Shown: positions 18,726-27,299 of the stretch, piece by piece | How the letters are laid out: every line of letters starts with the position of its first letter | How positions within the stretch are numbered: the stretch's first letter is position 1 | Assembly (NCBI RefSeq): GCF_001042675.1 | Contig: NZ_AP012333.1 | Coordinates: 1,674,001 to 1,738,000 of the forward strand | Direction: 5' to 3' | DNA: 64,000 nt | Source: Parascardovia denticolens DSM 10105 = JCM 12538 | GTDB taxonomy: Bacteria; Actinomycetota; Actinomycetes; Actinomycetales; Bifidobacteriaceae | Program-made: the position numbers and the translations under genes | Notes under the pieces: generated by a model | The model's input: only the letters and a program-made list of their open reading frames with translations | Told to the model about the DNA's origin: nothing | Database searches by the model: none

Positions 18726-19598
18726 CTAAGCTTGGCCGAACAAGGCTTTGGACGCTTTCTGACTAATCAGCACGAGAGCGACCATAAGCACACTGACCGT
18801 GACCAGATCCATCCAATGAGTAAACACCACCTCATTAAGCGACAACGAGCCTAAATTCTTATTCCCCGCGAAGAGACTATTCGCAACAGGCTGATATACG
18901 GCTAGGCCTATCAGGAGCGTGATATTGCTAAACGCACACGACGCGTACTCGCGGATATACGCCTCACCCCAACTTTTCGTCCCGTCATAGGACAGGAAGG
19001 CGATGGGAAGAGAGCCAAACGCGGTCAAGATCAGCAATTCCACGAAACGTGCAACAATGAGAACCTGGACAGCAAGGCCGGCCAGACGAGCGATAAGAAA
19101 AGGAATAAGCAGCATAATGATTGCGACTAATTGTTGGCCAAGATTCGCCTGTCCCAAAGCTCCACTGTTTTCCAAAGCATCGCCTAATTTAGTAGCCTTA
19201 TCGTCCGCACTAGCAGTATTTGGCAGGGTAATGAGCCTGCTGACTCCCGTGCCGATCTGCTGAATCAGATACGTGATAAGCTCACACAGCCATGACGCGT
19301 TCATTGCAGCCATATACACGATAATGATTTTGAATAACAACTTCGTAATCGTGCGTACACCTTGCGTACCATCCTGATCGATGCTCTGGCTGGCATGAAG
19401 GATTTCCAGACTGAACACCACCGCCAACACGGTCATGGCGACGGGCTTGACCGCGGTGGTAGCGATATTCGTCACCGTCCGATAGGCGTCGGGATATTTA
19501 CCCGCCGGAGTCTGAGTCAACAGGCTTGATATTGTCGGATCCATCCCCTGGCTGATCTGGTTCAGCAGGGATCTTAACCCATCCTTGAAATCAAACAT
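18726..19598 (-). CDS. TrbL/VirB6-like polytopic membrane protein
   Basis: The 290-residue protein has about six hydrophobic helices, among them AVKPVAMTVLAVVFSLEIL, LVAIIMLLIPFLIARLAGL and a Cys-containing segment ASCAFSNITLLIGLAVYQP. This is the usual arrangement of the TrbL/CD0411-type channel proteins located before prgI. It would form the membrane pore of the transfer apparatus. Confidence 0.8.
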   Translation of the reverse strand: MFDFKDGLRSLLNQISQGMDPTISSLLTQTPAGKYPDAYRTVTNIATTAVKPVAMTVLAVVFSLEILHASQSIDQDGTQGVRTITKLLFKIIIVYMAAMNASWLCELITYLIQQIGTGVSRLITLPNTASADDKATKLGDALENSGALGQANLGQQLVAIIMLLIPFLIARLAGLAVQVLIVARFVELLILTAFGSLPIAFLSYDGTKSWGEAYIREYASCAFSNITLLIGLAVYQPVANSLFAGNKNLGSLSLNEVVFTHWMDLVTVSVLMVALVLISQKASKALFGQA

Positions 19599-19616
19599 GA
19601 TACGGTCGGACCTTCG

Positions 19617-19871
19617 TTACACAAGAGTCTTGAACAAGCCGGCAGCGGCAATGACGATCGCGCCGCCGACGATCTTCCACACGCCATTTTGAATCTGGGG
19701 AGAGTTATGGTCGGACAGACCGCCACCCAAGGTGACGGCACCCCACACCGCCCAGAAACCGCCACCGACAACGACCCAGGTCGCAAGCGTGCTCAACACG
19801 TTCGTCACGACACCATTCGCGTCGGCGGCAAGAACCGCCGAACCCGCCTCAATAACCGTAGTGGTAAACAT
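19617..19871 (-). CDS. VirB2/Maff2-like small membrane protein
   Basis: ATG 19871 is preferred over upstream starts because AAGGAG lies 6 bp before it. The product of 84 residues has two hydrophobic helices (TWVVVGGGFWAVWGAVTL and GGAIVIAAAGLF) separated by a short hydrophilic loop. This matches small Maff2-type proteins that occupy the VirB2 (pilin-like) position before TrbL. It may be the channel or pilus subunit. Confidence 0.7.
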   Translation of the reverse strand: MFTTTVIEAGSAVLAADANGVVTNVLSTLATWVVVGGGFWAVWGAVTLGGGLSDHNSPQIQNGVWKIVGGAIVIAAAGLFKTLV

Positions 19872-19994
19872 TATTTTCTCCTTAGCGATCTCTTTCCAAT
19901 ACCCGTGAGCGCACATGGGTGCGCTCACGGCCTGCTCATTCATCATCCCCGAAACGTTCCGGGGATGAAGGACATAAGGACAACGATGAATTTT

Positions 19995-20129
19995 TCAGCG
20001 GTCGAACGTTCGACGAGCCATGAGACCCGCCCCGGCTAAGACCATCAAACCGGCCGAAACAACAGCAAGTGGAACAATGGACGCACCCGCTGCGACGGCG
20101 GCGGCAACACGTGAATGATTCCTGATCAT
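19995..20129 (-). CDS. Small single-helix membrane protein
   Basis: The start at ATG 20129 (MIRNHSRVAAAV) is chosen because AAGGAGG is 8 bp upstream. The 44-residue product has one long hydrophobic segment (IVPLAVVSAGLMVLAGAGLM) and ends MARRTFDR. It lies between WhiB and the VirB2-like gene in the same direction. Function unknown. Confidence 0.5.
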   Translation of the reverse strand: MIRNHSRVAAAVAAGASIVPLAVVSAGLMVLAGAGLMARRTFDR

Positions 20130-20173
20130 CCTCATTTCCTCCTTAGATCGATTGGTGGTAAAACTTAAAAACC

Positions 20174-20698
20174 TTAGAAAAGAGCCGGCTGGACACAACG
20201 GCCCGGAACAGGCTCAATGTCGGCTACACGAATAATCCCATTAAGTTCGATATCCCCAGCCTGGACACTGACCATGCGTGCACGCTTCCTCCGCCAGTAC
20301 GCGCGATTATGCGAGTGGCTGGCATGATGGATGGCCCGACCGATCACACTGGGATCCTTTTCTATCCATTCGGCGAATCTCGTGAAACGTTCGTCTTCGC
20401 TCAATGCGGCCGTGTCCTCATCGGGATGAGCCTGCCGGTACAGACTCACCAGACTTTTACGCGCATACGACGGCACGCCGCCATAGACGCCAAACTCGGC
20501 ATTGATGGCCGCGCCCCACGCGGCGCACTGAGCCTTGACGGGACACGTGGAACAATACGTTTTCGCATGCGCCACCGTGTCGGGATGCGCGCCATCCGCG
20601 AAAAACAACTCATCGGCACGAGCCGGTGGGAGTGTCGAACACTTCGATGCCGAACGCCACGACCGCGTTGAACCGGTTGATCCAAATCCTTCCATCAT
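20174..20698 (-). CDS. WhiB-like iron-sulfur regulator
   Basis: The 174-residue protein has the four conserved Cys residues (Cys20, Cys49, Cys52, Cys58 in CSTCPVKAQC) that hold a 4Fe-4S cluster, and the GVYGG turn (residues 70-74). A helical, basic C-terminus follows. WhiB proteins are restricted to Actinobacteria and their phages and control transcription with the sigma factor. On a mobile element it may tune transfer genes to redox state. It is inside the transfer operon, upstream of the small membrane proteins. Confidence 0.9.
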   Translation of the reverse strand: MMEGFGSTGSTRSWRSASKCSTLPPARADELFFADGAHPDTVAHAKTYCSTCPVKAQCAAWGAAINAEFGVYGGVPSYARKSLVSLYRQAHPDEDTAALSEDERFTRFAEWIEKDPSVIGRAIHHASHSHNRAYWRRKRARMVSVQAGDIELNGIIRVADIEPVPGRCVQPALF

Positions 20699-20737
20699 TA
20701 ACCCCTTAAACCTTGGGAAAACATTGAAAACATGGGC

Positions 20738-21211
20738 TTATCGAGCCATGGGAGTGACTTCGCGCGCGGCAAGGGTCTCACGAATCCGTTCGACGCCATA
20801 GCCGAATCGAAGCAAATCCAGGACGCGCGCTGCGCGTGAATCCACCACGCAATCCCCGGGATTCGTGTATCCCAGAACCTGCTGCACATGCTCGCAACCA
20901 CGGGAATGCACATGAACACGGGAGACCGGGGAAGAATCCGCGAAAGCCCCTGTGGAAGGCCGTGGAACACTCATCCGGCCCGTAACCTGCGTCCAGTTAC
21001 GCTCCAACCGTTCGGGAGTGAACGCCACGGACCTCCAAAACGGCTGGCCGGCATCCAACGCCCACCGAGCGGTACGCTCCACCCGCTCCACGCCAAACGC
21101 GGCCACAAGACGGGCGGCCGCCGCAAGCTGCCTGCGCTCGAACCTCGTGCGGGCCTTCTCGGATTTGAACGGCGCGAGCTCAACACGAGCGGACTCACGC
21201 AGTGAAGCCAT
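20738..21211 (-). CDS. Unknown basic helical protein after rep
   Basis: The ATG at 21211 overlaps the stop of the preceding gene (TGATG), so the two are translationally coupled. The 157-residue product has a strongly helical N-terminus (SEKARTRFERRQLAAAARLV) and a C-terminal part (GYTNPGDCVVDSRAARVLDLL, then RIRETLAAREVTPMAR). I do not recognise a family. Its place after a putative replication initiator suggests a replication or partition accessory role. Confidence 0.6.
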   Translation of the reverse strand: MASLRESARVELAPFKSEKARTRFERRQLAAAARLVAAFGVERVERTARWALDAGQPFWRSVAFTPERLERNWTQVTGRMSVPRPSTGAFADSSPVSRVHVHSRGCEHVQQVLGYTNPGDCVVDSRAARVLDLLRFGYGVERIRETLAAREVTPMAR

Positions 21212-21837
21212 CAACGAAACAACCCGCTGCGCATCCCCACCCTCATCCCGAGCGGTGGGGGGGCATCGTCCCCACGGATGGCATCGGGTATCCGTCCGTC
21301 AGGCCCATCCGGGAAACCACCGTCGGGAATCGCCGCCACATCGCCTTCATCCCCTTCAAGGGGATAAAGAGGTTTAATGGATGGTTTGTGGTCCACCAGT
21401 GAACCCCCGCTCCGTGCACCGGTGAACCCTCGCTCCTCGTCGGAATCAGACGGGGGCTCATTTTGAACCCCCGCGGAAACCGCGGAATCATGCGATTCTT
21501 CACGGGGGTTCATTTTGGGCCCCCGCTCCTCCCGTGAGCTATCCACGGTCAATTCCACATGCAGATCCCAGACCACGGGACGACGGTCGATACGATAATG
21601 GGCGACCTTTAACTGGTCGCCACGACTGATGAGCCCCCGCTCTTCAAGACGCCTTAAAATACGCTTGATGGTGCTTCTGGACAAGTGGGACTGCTCGACA
21701 AGGGTGACAATGCTCGGGAAGGCATCCCGCCCTTCATCGTCCGCACGGTCCGCAAGATACACGAGTATCAGACGCGCGGACGCATCCGCACCTACAGGGG
21801 CTCGCCTCAACGCCCAATCAACTGCCGCGACACTCAT
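21211..21837 (-). CDS. HTH replication-initiator-like protein with internal repeats
   Basis: The 208-residue protein opens with a winged-helix domain of the type found in phage and plasmid replication proteins (AVDWALRRAPVGADASARLI, then FPSIVTLVEQSHLSRSTIKRIL, RRLEERGLIS). The second half is disordered and Pro/Gly-rich, and its DNA contains palindromic and direct repeats at 21394-21525, the classic sign of an origin carried inside the initiator gene. Coupled by ATGA to a 44-residue ORF upstream. Role as initiator is an inference. Confidence 0.7.
   Translation of the reverse strand: MSVAAVDWALRRAPVGADASARLILVYLADRADDEGRDAFPSIVTLVEQSHLSRSTIKRILRRLEERGLISRGDQLKVAHYRIDRRPVVWDLHVELTVDSSREERGPKMNPREESHDSAVSAGVQNEPPSDSDEERGFTGARSGGSLVDHKPSIKPLYPLEGDEGDVAAIPDGGFPDGPDGRIPDAIRGDDAPPPLGMRVGMRSGLFR
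21394..21525. repeat. Origin-like repeats inside the rep gene
   Basis: Two 20-bp direct repeats, 21394-21413 (CACCAGTGAACCCCCGCTCC) and 21417-21436 (CACCGGTGAACCCTCGCTCC), differ at 2 positions. They are followed by two related near-palindromes, 21452-21472 and 21503-21525, both of the form GGGGGyTCATTTTGrrCCCCC. The shared core is GAACCCCCGC. Repeats of this kind in the 3' half of an initiator gene normally serve as initiator binding sites. Confidence 0.7.
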
Positions 21838-21968
21838 TGGTGCTTCCTAACCATAAAAGTTCCGGTATTCCTCGACCATCGTCCGCAATGAACCACTTCG
21901 GCCCTAGAATCGTGTATAGTGAGAAGCGGTTCATGGGTTTCCTCGCTTTGGGCCCATGGCCAAAACAT
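21834..21968 (-). CDS. 44-residue leader-like ORF coupled to rep
   Basis: ATG 21968 follows GGGAG at 8 bp and reads MFWPWAQSEETHEPLLTIHD...TGTFMVRKHQ; its TGA overlaps the rep ATG (ATGA). A G/C-rich hairpin (21977-21984 with 21997-22004) lies just upstream and could attenuate transcription. An alternative 38-codon frame starting ATGAACCGC inside it also has a ribosome site. Expression is unproven. Confidence 0.35.
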   Translation of the reverse strand: MFWPWAQSEETHEPLLTIHDSRAEVVHCGRWSRNTGTFMVRKHQ

Positions 21969-22022
21969 TGAAAACTCTCCCTCCTGCCTAACCCCGGGAG
22001 GGAGCTTCCATATACAAACTGA

Positions 22023-22262
22023 TCACGCATTTTTCACATCCCGCGAGCGACCTAATAGTGAATCTGTAGAAATCTGAAATAAATCTGCAATGATGTTTAT
22101 TTCCGCTGTTGTAAATGCAGTCTGATTATTGATTTTTCTTGTTACTGCTGATCTAGATATATTGAGTGCTCTAGCTAAGTCGGATTGTGACATGCTATTT
22201 GCAATTAGTAGAAGTCTGATAGTTTTACCTATCGTATCTGATGATAACTTTATGTAATTCAT
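22023..22262 (-). CDS. XRE-type repressor, AT-rich
   Basis: The 79-residue protein contains one helix-turn-helix (MSQSDLARALNISRSAVTRK) and a dimer-like tail (NIIADLFQISTDSLLG). It is clearly more AT-rich than its neighbours. It is divergent from a second XRE gene at 22353 across a 90-bp region holding GGTAACATAT and GGTTACCATATG, a possible shared operator. The pair resembles the decision switch of prophages and ICEs. Confidence 0.7.
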   Translation of the reverse strand: MNYIKLSSDTIGKTIRLLLIANSMSQSDLARALNISRSAVTRKINNQTAFTTAEINIIADLFQISTDSLLGRSRDVKNA

Positions 22263-22352
22263 GGTAACATATAATAGTCAACATTGGTCATTTCTGAGAT
22301 CATCGGAGTGTCGTCTTGCTAATTTAGGGAATTTCTGGTTACCATATGTAAT

Positions 22353-22628
22353 GTGGAAACAGTCGAAAAGAAACCAGTGGCGACGAAGAAACGCGGTTTG
22401 CAAGACCTCGTTAGTTTTAATCTGCGAATGATGATGGCCGCAAGAAGCATGAACCAGCAGGACATGGCGGATGTCCTTGGTGTTACAAGGCCAGCAGTTT
22501 CGCAGAAGTTCTCTGGGAAACATCCGTGGAGCTTGGACGATATAGAAAAAGCCTCAGACTTCTTTCATGTGAAACCTGAGGCATTGGTAGCGGGGCATGG
22601 ATTTGAACCATGGACCTCTGGGTTATGA
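22353..22628 (+). CDS. XRE-type HTH protein whose 3' end lies in a tRNA gene
   Basis: GTG 22353 is the probable start. The 91-residue product has an HTH (MNQQDMADVLGVTRPAVSQK) followed by FSGKHPWSLDDIEKASDFFHVKPEAL. The last residues (AGHGFEPWTSGL) are read from the antisense strand of the initiator tRNA gene, and the stop lies inside it. That suggests the natural C-terminus was cut off or replaced when the element joined the tRNA 3' end. Confidence 0.6.
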   Translation: METVEKKPVATKKRGLQDLVSFNLRMMMAARSMNQQDMADVLGVTRPAVSQKFSGKHPWSLDDIEKASDFFHVKPEALVAGHGFEPWTSGL

Positions 22629-22661
22629 GCCCAGCGAGCTACCGAGCTGCTCCACCCCGCG
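22585..22661 (-). tRNA. tRNA-fMet (CAT), CCA encoded
   Basis: The minus strand begins CGCGGGGTGGAGCAGCTCGG and folds as a cloverleaf: acceptor CGCGGGG/CCCCGC with the unpaired C1 of initiators, anticodon arm GGGCTCATAACCC (CAT, with the three G:C pairs of initiators), and T arm CATGGTTCAAATCCATG. It ends CCCCGCTACCA with the CCA encoded. Its 3' side faces the mobile element, the usual attachment side. Confidence 0.95.
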
Positions 22662-23049
22662 TCGGCACGTCCTGTGAAGGACAGCTCTTACAAGAGTAAT
22701 GGGAAATTGAAATTTGTCAAATCGCGTGTCGCCACCAGCGAATTCCGTCATATTGTCGAATGGGTTGCTGCCGCCGGAGATTGTCGGAGGAGCCACCCAC
22801 CGGTCATAGCCAAGCCAAGATAGCCAAGCAAGTTTGATATCGGTCGGGGCAGGCGGAGTCCTTGGCGGCAGGAAAAGTCGGAGATATTGGCGGACAAGGC
22901 CGCACCCGTATTCCTCTGGAGGAAAATCTTTCTCCCCTGCGAGCCGGCGAACAGGTCAAGGCATGAATCTCATTTCGGGACGGATTATGTTAGACTGAGG
23001 CCAATCAACGATTGAAAACGGAATCGAGCCGAAGACGGAAGAGGTCAGT
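22662..23049. other. Intergenic region, no gene seen
   Basis: This stretch of about 390 bp lies between the initiator tRNA and the ABC exporter genes. I see no gene, no strong hairpin and only minor repeats (GCCAAG around 22809-22828). A promoter for the ABC operon is probably near GGATTATGTTAGACTG (about 22981-22996), a weak match. Confidence 0.5.
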
Positions 23050-24042
23050 ATGATCAAGGAAAATCCGATGATGCAGACACCGCAGCCGCAGCAAGAGTCA
23101 CAGTCGGTCCCGACCGGCTGGCAGCAGGAACGGCTCCGGCGGCAGCCGCCTCAGCCGCAACCAAACCCGGGACAAATCCAGCAGCCGGCACCCTATAACG
23201 CCGAAGCCGCCATGAGCATCCGGGGCCTGGCCAAGGTCTTCGGCAAGAAGTTGGCGGTCAACCGAATCGATCTGGACATCCCGGTCGGCTCTTTCTACGG
23301 GCTGGTCGGCCCGAACGGCGCCGGCAAGACGACCACCCTCAAAATGGCGACCGGACTCCTTCGGCCGACCGCCGGAGGAGCGGCCATTCGCGGCACCGAC
23401 GTGTGGGCCCATCTGAACGAATGCAAACGCAAGATGGGGGTCATGCCTTCCAGCGACGAACTTTTCACCCGTCTGACCGGCCTGCAGACCTTGGTCTACG
23501 CCGCCATGCTGCGTGGAATCAACCGGGCCACCGCCAAGGACCGGGCAACCGACCTGCTCGCCGCCCTCGACCTGACGGATTCGGCCAACGCCCTGGTACA
23601 GGACTACTCAGCCGGAATGACCAAGAAAATAGCCCTGGGCACCGCCCTCATCCACTCCCCACAGCTTCTGGTCCTCGACGAGCCTTTCGAAGCGGTGGAC
23701 CCCGTTTCCGCCGCCAACATCCGACAGATCCTCAAACAGTACGCATCCACTGGCGGCACGGTCATCATCTCATCGCACGTCATGGCCCTCGTGGAGCAGC
23801 TGTGCGACCATGTGGCGGTCATCTCCCAGGGGAACATACTGGCGGCCGGGACGACGCAGGAGGTCAGCGGGGGCATGTCCTTGGAAGACAAATTCCTCAG
23901 CCTGGTCGGCGGCATTCATAGCGAAAACAACCTGACCTGGTTGAACCAGCAGTCCGCTCCAGAGAATGGGCAGGAGCCCGGTCTGGCGCATCCCGCGCCG
24001 ACTGCCACAGCCAGCCCCCCATCCACCCGGCAGGAAGATTAA
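23050..24042 (+). CDS. ABC transporter ATP-binding protein (ABC-2 exporter)
   Basis: The 330-residue protein has a Pro/Gln-rich N-terminal 50 residues, then a complete ATPase domain: Walker A GLVGPNGAGKTTTLK, signature YSAGMTKKI (in place of LSGGQ), Walker B LLVLDEPFEAVDP and a switch His (IISSHVM). The C-terminal 40 residues are Pro/Thr-rich and disordered. AGAGG lies before the ATG. It is 12 bp from the permease gene and energises it. Confidence 0.9.
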   Translation: MIKENPMMQTPQPQQESQSVPTGWQQERLRRQPPQPQPNPGQIQQPAPYNAEAAMSIRGLAKVFGKKLAVNRIDLDIPVGSFYGLVGPNGAGKTTTLKMATGLLRPTAGGAAIRGTDVWAHLNECKRKMGVMPSSDELFTRLTGLQTLVYAAMLRGINRATAKDRATDLLAALDLTDSANALVQDYSAGMTKKIALGTALIHSPQLLVLDEPFEAVDPVSAANIRQILKQYASTGGTVIISSHVMALVEQLCDHVAVISQGNILAAGTTQEVSGGMSLEDKFLSLVGGIHSENNLTWLNQQSAPENGQEPGLAHPAPTATASPPSTRQED

Positions 24043-24054
24043 GGAGGGCGTCGT

Positions 24055-25752
24055 ATGGAAGGCACTTTGGTCAGTCTGCGTTACGCCCTCACCTTCTCCC
24101 GCATGAAGAAAAGCAAATGGGCGGTTTTCTCCCTCATCCTCAGCATCCTCATCGCCGTGGCCGTAGTCGTCGGAGCGGTGGTCATCGCCATCCTGCTCGC
24201 CCCTCGCCTGTCTTTCCCCGCAAATGCGGCGGCCCTGGGGATGGGGGTCATCATCATATCAACCATCATTGGATTCTTCTGGCTTTTGTCGGTCCTCCTC
24301 ATCAGCGGCCAGAGCGGTTCCTTCAACCTGCGCCAATTCAGCATCTACGGAATCGAAGACGGGACCCTGACCCGAGGGATTTTCCTATCCAGCCTTCTGG
24401 GCATTCCGGCCATCGGCACCCTGGCGGCCTCGGCCATCCTCGGGCTCCTCTGGTGCCCCGCCTCCCCCTGGCTTGGCCTTGCGGGTTTCCTCGGCGGTCT
24501 GCTCTCGGCGGCCACTGTGATCATCATCCCCCGTACGGCTGCCCAAATGGTCGACACCCTTGTCCTCAGCCCCCGGGGACGGTTTTTCCTTAATGTACTT
24601 GAGTACGTCCTCCTCATCGCCATCTTCGAACTGCCGGCCATCCTGTCCACATGGTTTTCCTCCTCTGTTTCCGGCACGAGCTCGGCGGCGGCCAGCGGCC
24701 AGATCTCCCACCTCGTGAATTCCTTCCTCTCCGGTCAAGTCCCCCTGCCGGCTTTTCTGAAGGTTTTAGGATGGCTTCCTTTTTCCGCCGGTTTCATGAT
24801 TCCTTCCGATTTCCTCGCCGGTTCCCCCTTTCTGGCCCTCCTTCGCCTGCTGGTCATCGTCGCCAGTCTGGCCCTCTGCTACGGAATCTATAGCCTTTGC
24901 CTGGACAGGCAGGCCAAGAATCCCCCGATGGTCAAAAACGTAAAAGTAAAGGGCTTGGGCGCCTTCAACCTCGTTTCCGACAGTCCTCGCGGGGCCGTTC
25001 TCGCCCGGCTGATCATCTCCTGGCAGCGTGATTCGCGTTATCTCCTCTCCGCTTTCAGCTACCTCGTGCTTATCATCATCTATACCGTCATAGCTTTGAC
25101 CAACAAGGAATTGCGGAGCGTGCTCCTGGCGACCCCTCTGATCATCGGCCTGCTCTTCGGGATGAGCGAATACAACAATCTCGCCTTCGACGGCAAGGCT
25201 TTCACCCTTTTCGCCTTGTCAGGAGCCGCCGGCCGAGTGGATCGCACCGGCCGCCTGCAGACGACGGGAATCCTCGGAATCGTTTTCCTGGCCGTTTCCA
25301 ACCTGATCATGGTCAGCCTGCACCCTCTGGAAGCCATGGGGGCGCCCGCCCTTCAAGCTGGAATCGGTTACATGGTCGTGGCCGTCACCTCCCTATGTCA
25401 GCTGCTTGCTGGATTGGGGATTTGCGCCGTCTTTTCCACTCATTTCATCTTCCCTGTCCCTTCAATCGACCAGCCCTTCAAACGCCCCCAAGGGGCCCCC
25501 GCGTCCATGGCGGCCGTCGCCCTGCTTCTACCTCTCGGCATTTTCCTTTGCTCCCTTCCCGGAGCTATCGTGGGGGTTATCGCGGCGTTCACCGCCAACG
25601 CCTCTTTGGGAATCCTCGGCATAATCATTTCCCTGGCTGCAGGAGTGGGAATCCTGATTGGAGGGACCAGGGCCGGAGGCAGGTCCATTGATCAGCGGAC
25701 ACCGGAGATTTTGGAGAAGTTGGAGACCGTCGTCGCCAATTCCAACGACTGA
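24055..25752 (+). CDS. ABC-2 type permease
   Basis: The 565-residue protein has about 12 hydrophobic helices arranged in two similar halves; the first is WAVFSLILSILIAVAVVVGA. It is translated from a ribosome site AAGGAGG 8 bp upstream, within the same operon as the ATPase. The substrate (lipid, peptide or drug) cannot be told from sequence. A strong terminator follows at 25790. Confidence 0.85.
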   Translation: MEGTLVSLRYALTFSRMKKSKWAVFSLILSILIAVAVVVGAVVIAILLAPRLSFPANAAALGMGVIIISTIIGFFWLLSVLLISGQSGSFNLRQFSIYGIEDGTLTRGIFLSSLLGIPAIGTLAASAILGLLWCPASPWLGLAGFLGGLLSAATVIIIPRTAAQMVDTLVLSPRGRFFLNVLEYVLLIAIFELPAILSTWFSSSVSGTSSAAASGQISHLVNSFLSGQVPLPAFLKVLGWLPFSAGFMIPSDFLAGSPFLALLRLLVIVASLALCYGIYSLCLDRQAKNPPMVKNVKVKGLGAFNLVSDSPRGAVLARLIISWQRDSRYLLSAFSYLVLIIIYTVIALTNKELRSVLLATPLIIGLLFGMSEYNNLAFDGKAFTLFALSGAAGRVDRTGRLQTTGILGIVFLAVSNLIMVSLHPLEAMGAPALQAGIGYMVVAVTSLCQLLAGLGICAVFSTHFIFPVPSIDQPFKRPQGAPASMAAVALLLPLGIFLCSLPGAIVGVIAAFTANASLGILGIIISLAAGVGILIGGTRAGGRSIDQRTPEILEKLETVVANSND

Positions 25753-25789
25753 AATCTTCATAACTGGGAAATAAAAAGATAAATGAAAA

Positions 25790-25817
25790 AAAATAGGCAG
25801 GTCACCCTGCCTATTTT
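25790..25817. terminator. Bidirectional terminator between convergent genes
   Basis: AAAATAGGCAGG (25790-25801), loop TCAC, CCTGCCTATTTT (25806-25817). The A-run on one side and T-run on the other serve both the ABC permease and the convergent adhesin gene. Confidence 0.9.
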
Positions 25818-25847
25818 TCATGTGGAACCCTTATCCAGGAATCTCTT

Positions 25848-27104
25848 TCAGGATCTCATGGAAGCGGCACGCATATGCCACATCACAAGCGCGGCTCCAA
25901 GGACGAAGACGATCGCCGAAGAGAGGGAGATAAGGGTGACATCGCTCCCGGTCTTAGCCAGCGCAGGCTTCTGATGAGCGACCGGAGTCCGGGGCGCGGA
26001 AGGCTTGCTTGGTTGCGAAGGCTTCACAGGCTTGCTGGGCGTGGGCTTATCAGGGGTCACAGGTGTGTCGGAGGAGTCGGCCGGAGGAGTCGCAGGGGGA
26101 GTGCTCGGAGGCGTGGTAGGCGGAGTCGTCGGAGGAGTCGTCGAGGGCGGAGTCGTCGGAGGCGTTGTCGGCTGCTTCTCGTCCACGACCTTCAAATTGA
26201 TTCCCTGAGGAGCGTGAAAATCGGTCGTCAGGAGGCTCTGGAAGCCTTCCAACTCACGCTCGAAATTCTTCCAACGCGGTTGGTAGATATTAAGAGTCTG
26301 CCCTTCAGGAGTCTGATCGGCACTTTGAACGAGGGCGAGCGCGGCTTTCCGTTCATTCTCATACACCCGACGAGAGGTATTCAGATCCTCGGAGTCGGTA
26401 TAGTGCCAGATCGCCGCCTGCGTGGCCCAATAGAAACCTTCGTCGCTCAGGTGGAATCGTGCCTGGATACCAGCCTTATCAACGGTCTGCCCGTTTTCCT
26501 TCCGATAGCCATTGTAAATCACACGAAGCACGTCCTGATAAAGAGTCGACTTCTCCCGAGGCGTCTGCGCGGTGGAAGCAAAGAGATTCTCAGATCCCTC
26601 TTGCTTTAAATACTCACTCCCAACGGAGGGACCTCGCTTGTGGAGATTGAAGCAATAAATCGGTTCGATGATCGCCTTGTTGTCATCGCCCACGAGCTTC
26701 TTTTCGAACATCCCCTTCGTAGAGCCTTCAATATGGAATCGAATGGCGGAATCGACGTGCTCCGACGCCTTCACCGTAAAGTGCTGGTCAGCCGCTTTCT
26801 TATATCCCGCAGGCGCTTCCACCTCGGAAAGGGTGTAGTCGCCATCGGCCAGTTTCACTTCGTGGACGCTTCCATCGGACACCCATTCCGCAACCACCTG
26901 ACCATTGCAGGTGATCCGGAGTTTCGCGCCTTTCAGGGGTTCACCGGAGTCATCGGTCTTAGTCACGCGGACCACTGTAGCCGGAGGGGCGACGTTGTTC
27001 TTGGGTTTACACGCCATAGCCGGGGTCGCGGTTGCCCCGAACATAAAAGCGATGGCAGCGAATAAAGCGAGGAAAACCGCTATTCGCTTCGATATGAGCT
27101 TCAT
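25848..27104 (-). CDS. Thioester-domain surface adhesin with LAKTG anchor
   Basis: This 418-residue protein has a signal peptide (FLALFAAIAFMFGATATPAMA) and a SpaA/Cna-B-like domain (VVRVTKTDDSGEPLKGAKL...YTLSEVEAPAGYKK, with the E-box Glu). A thioester domain follows, in which Cys of PIYCFNLHKRG (about residue 151) and Gln of WATQAAIWHYTD (about 228) can form the internal bond used for covalent binding to host proteins. Next comes a Pro/Thr stalk of repeated TTPP units, then LAKTG, a membrane helix and a short basic tail. LAKTG points to a different sortase from the pilus enzyme upstream. The gene is intact, unlike the three before it. Confidence 0.85.
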   Translation of the reverse strand: MKLISKRIAVFLALFAAIAFMFGATATPAMACKPKNNVAPPATVVRVTKTDDSGEPLKGAKLRITCNGQVVAEWVSDGSVHEVKLADGDYTLSEVEAPAGYKKAADQHFTVKASEHVDSAIRFHIEGSTKGMFEKKLVGDDNKAIIEPIYCFNLHKRGPSVGSEYLKQEGSENLFASTAQTPREKSTLYQDVLRVIYNGYRKENGQTVDKAGIQARFHLSDEGFYWATQAAIWHYTDSEDLNTSRRVYENERKAALALVQSADQTPEGQTLNIYQPRWKNFERELEGFQSLLTTDFHAPQGINLKVVDEKQPTTPPTTPPSTTPPTTPPTTPPSTPPATPPADSSDTPVTPDKPTPSKPVKPSQPSKPSAPRTPVAHQKPALAKTGSDVTLISLSSAIVFVLGAALVMWHMRAASMRS

Positions 27105-27299
27105 AATCCTTCTTTCAAAAATTCAATTTTTGGATTGTATATTGACTTATTGCCTTGAGTCCATCCACATGAGCTTCCGATATCATTCTTCAGCTCTTCA
27201 TGGACGACTGTGGTACTCAGCATACTCCCAGGTATGGAAATTGCTGAAGAACGCTGAGGAAAGGCGCAGCCACTCTTGCGGCTTGCCTCAGCGCGGAGT

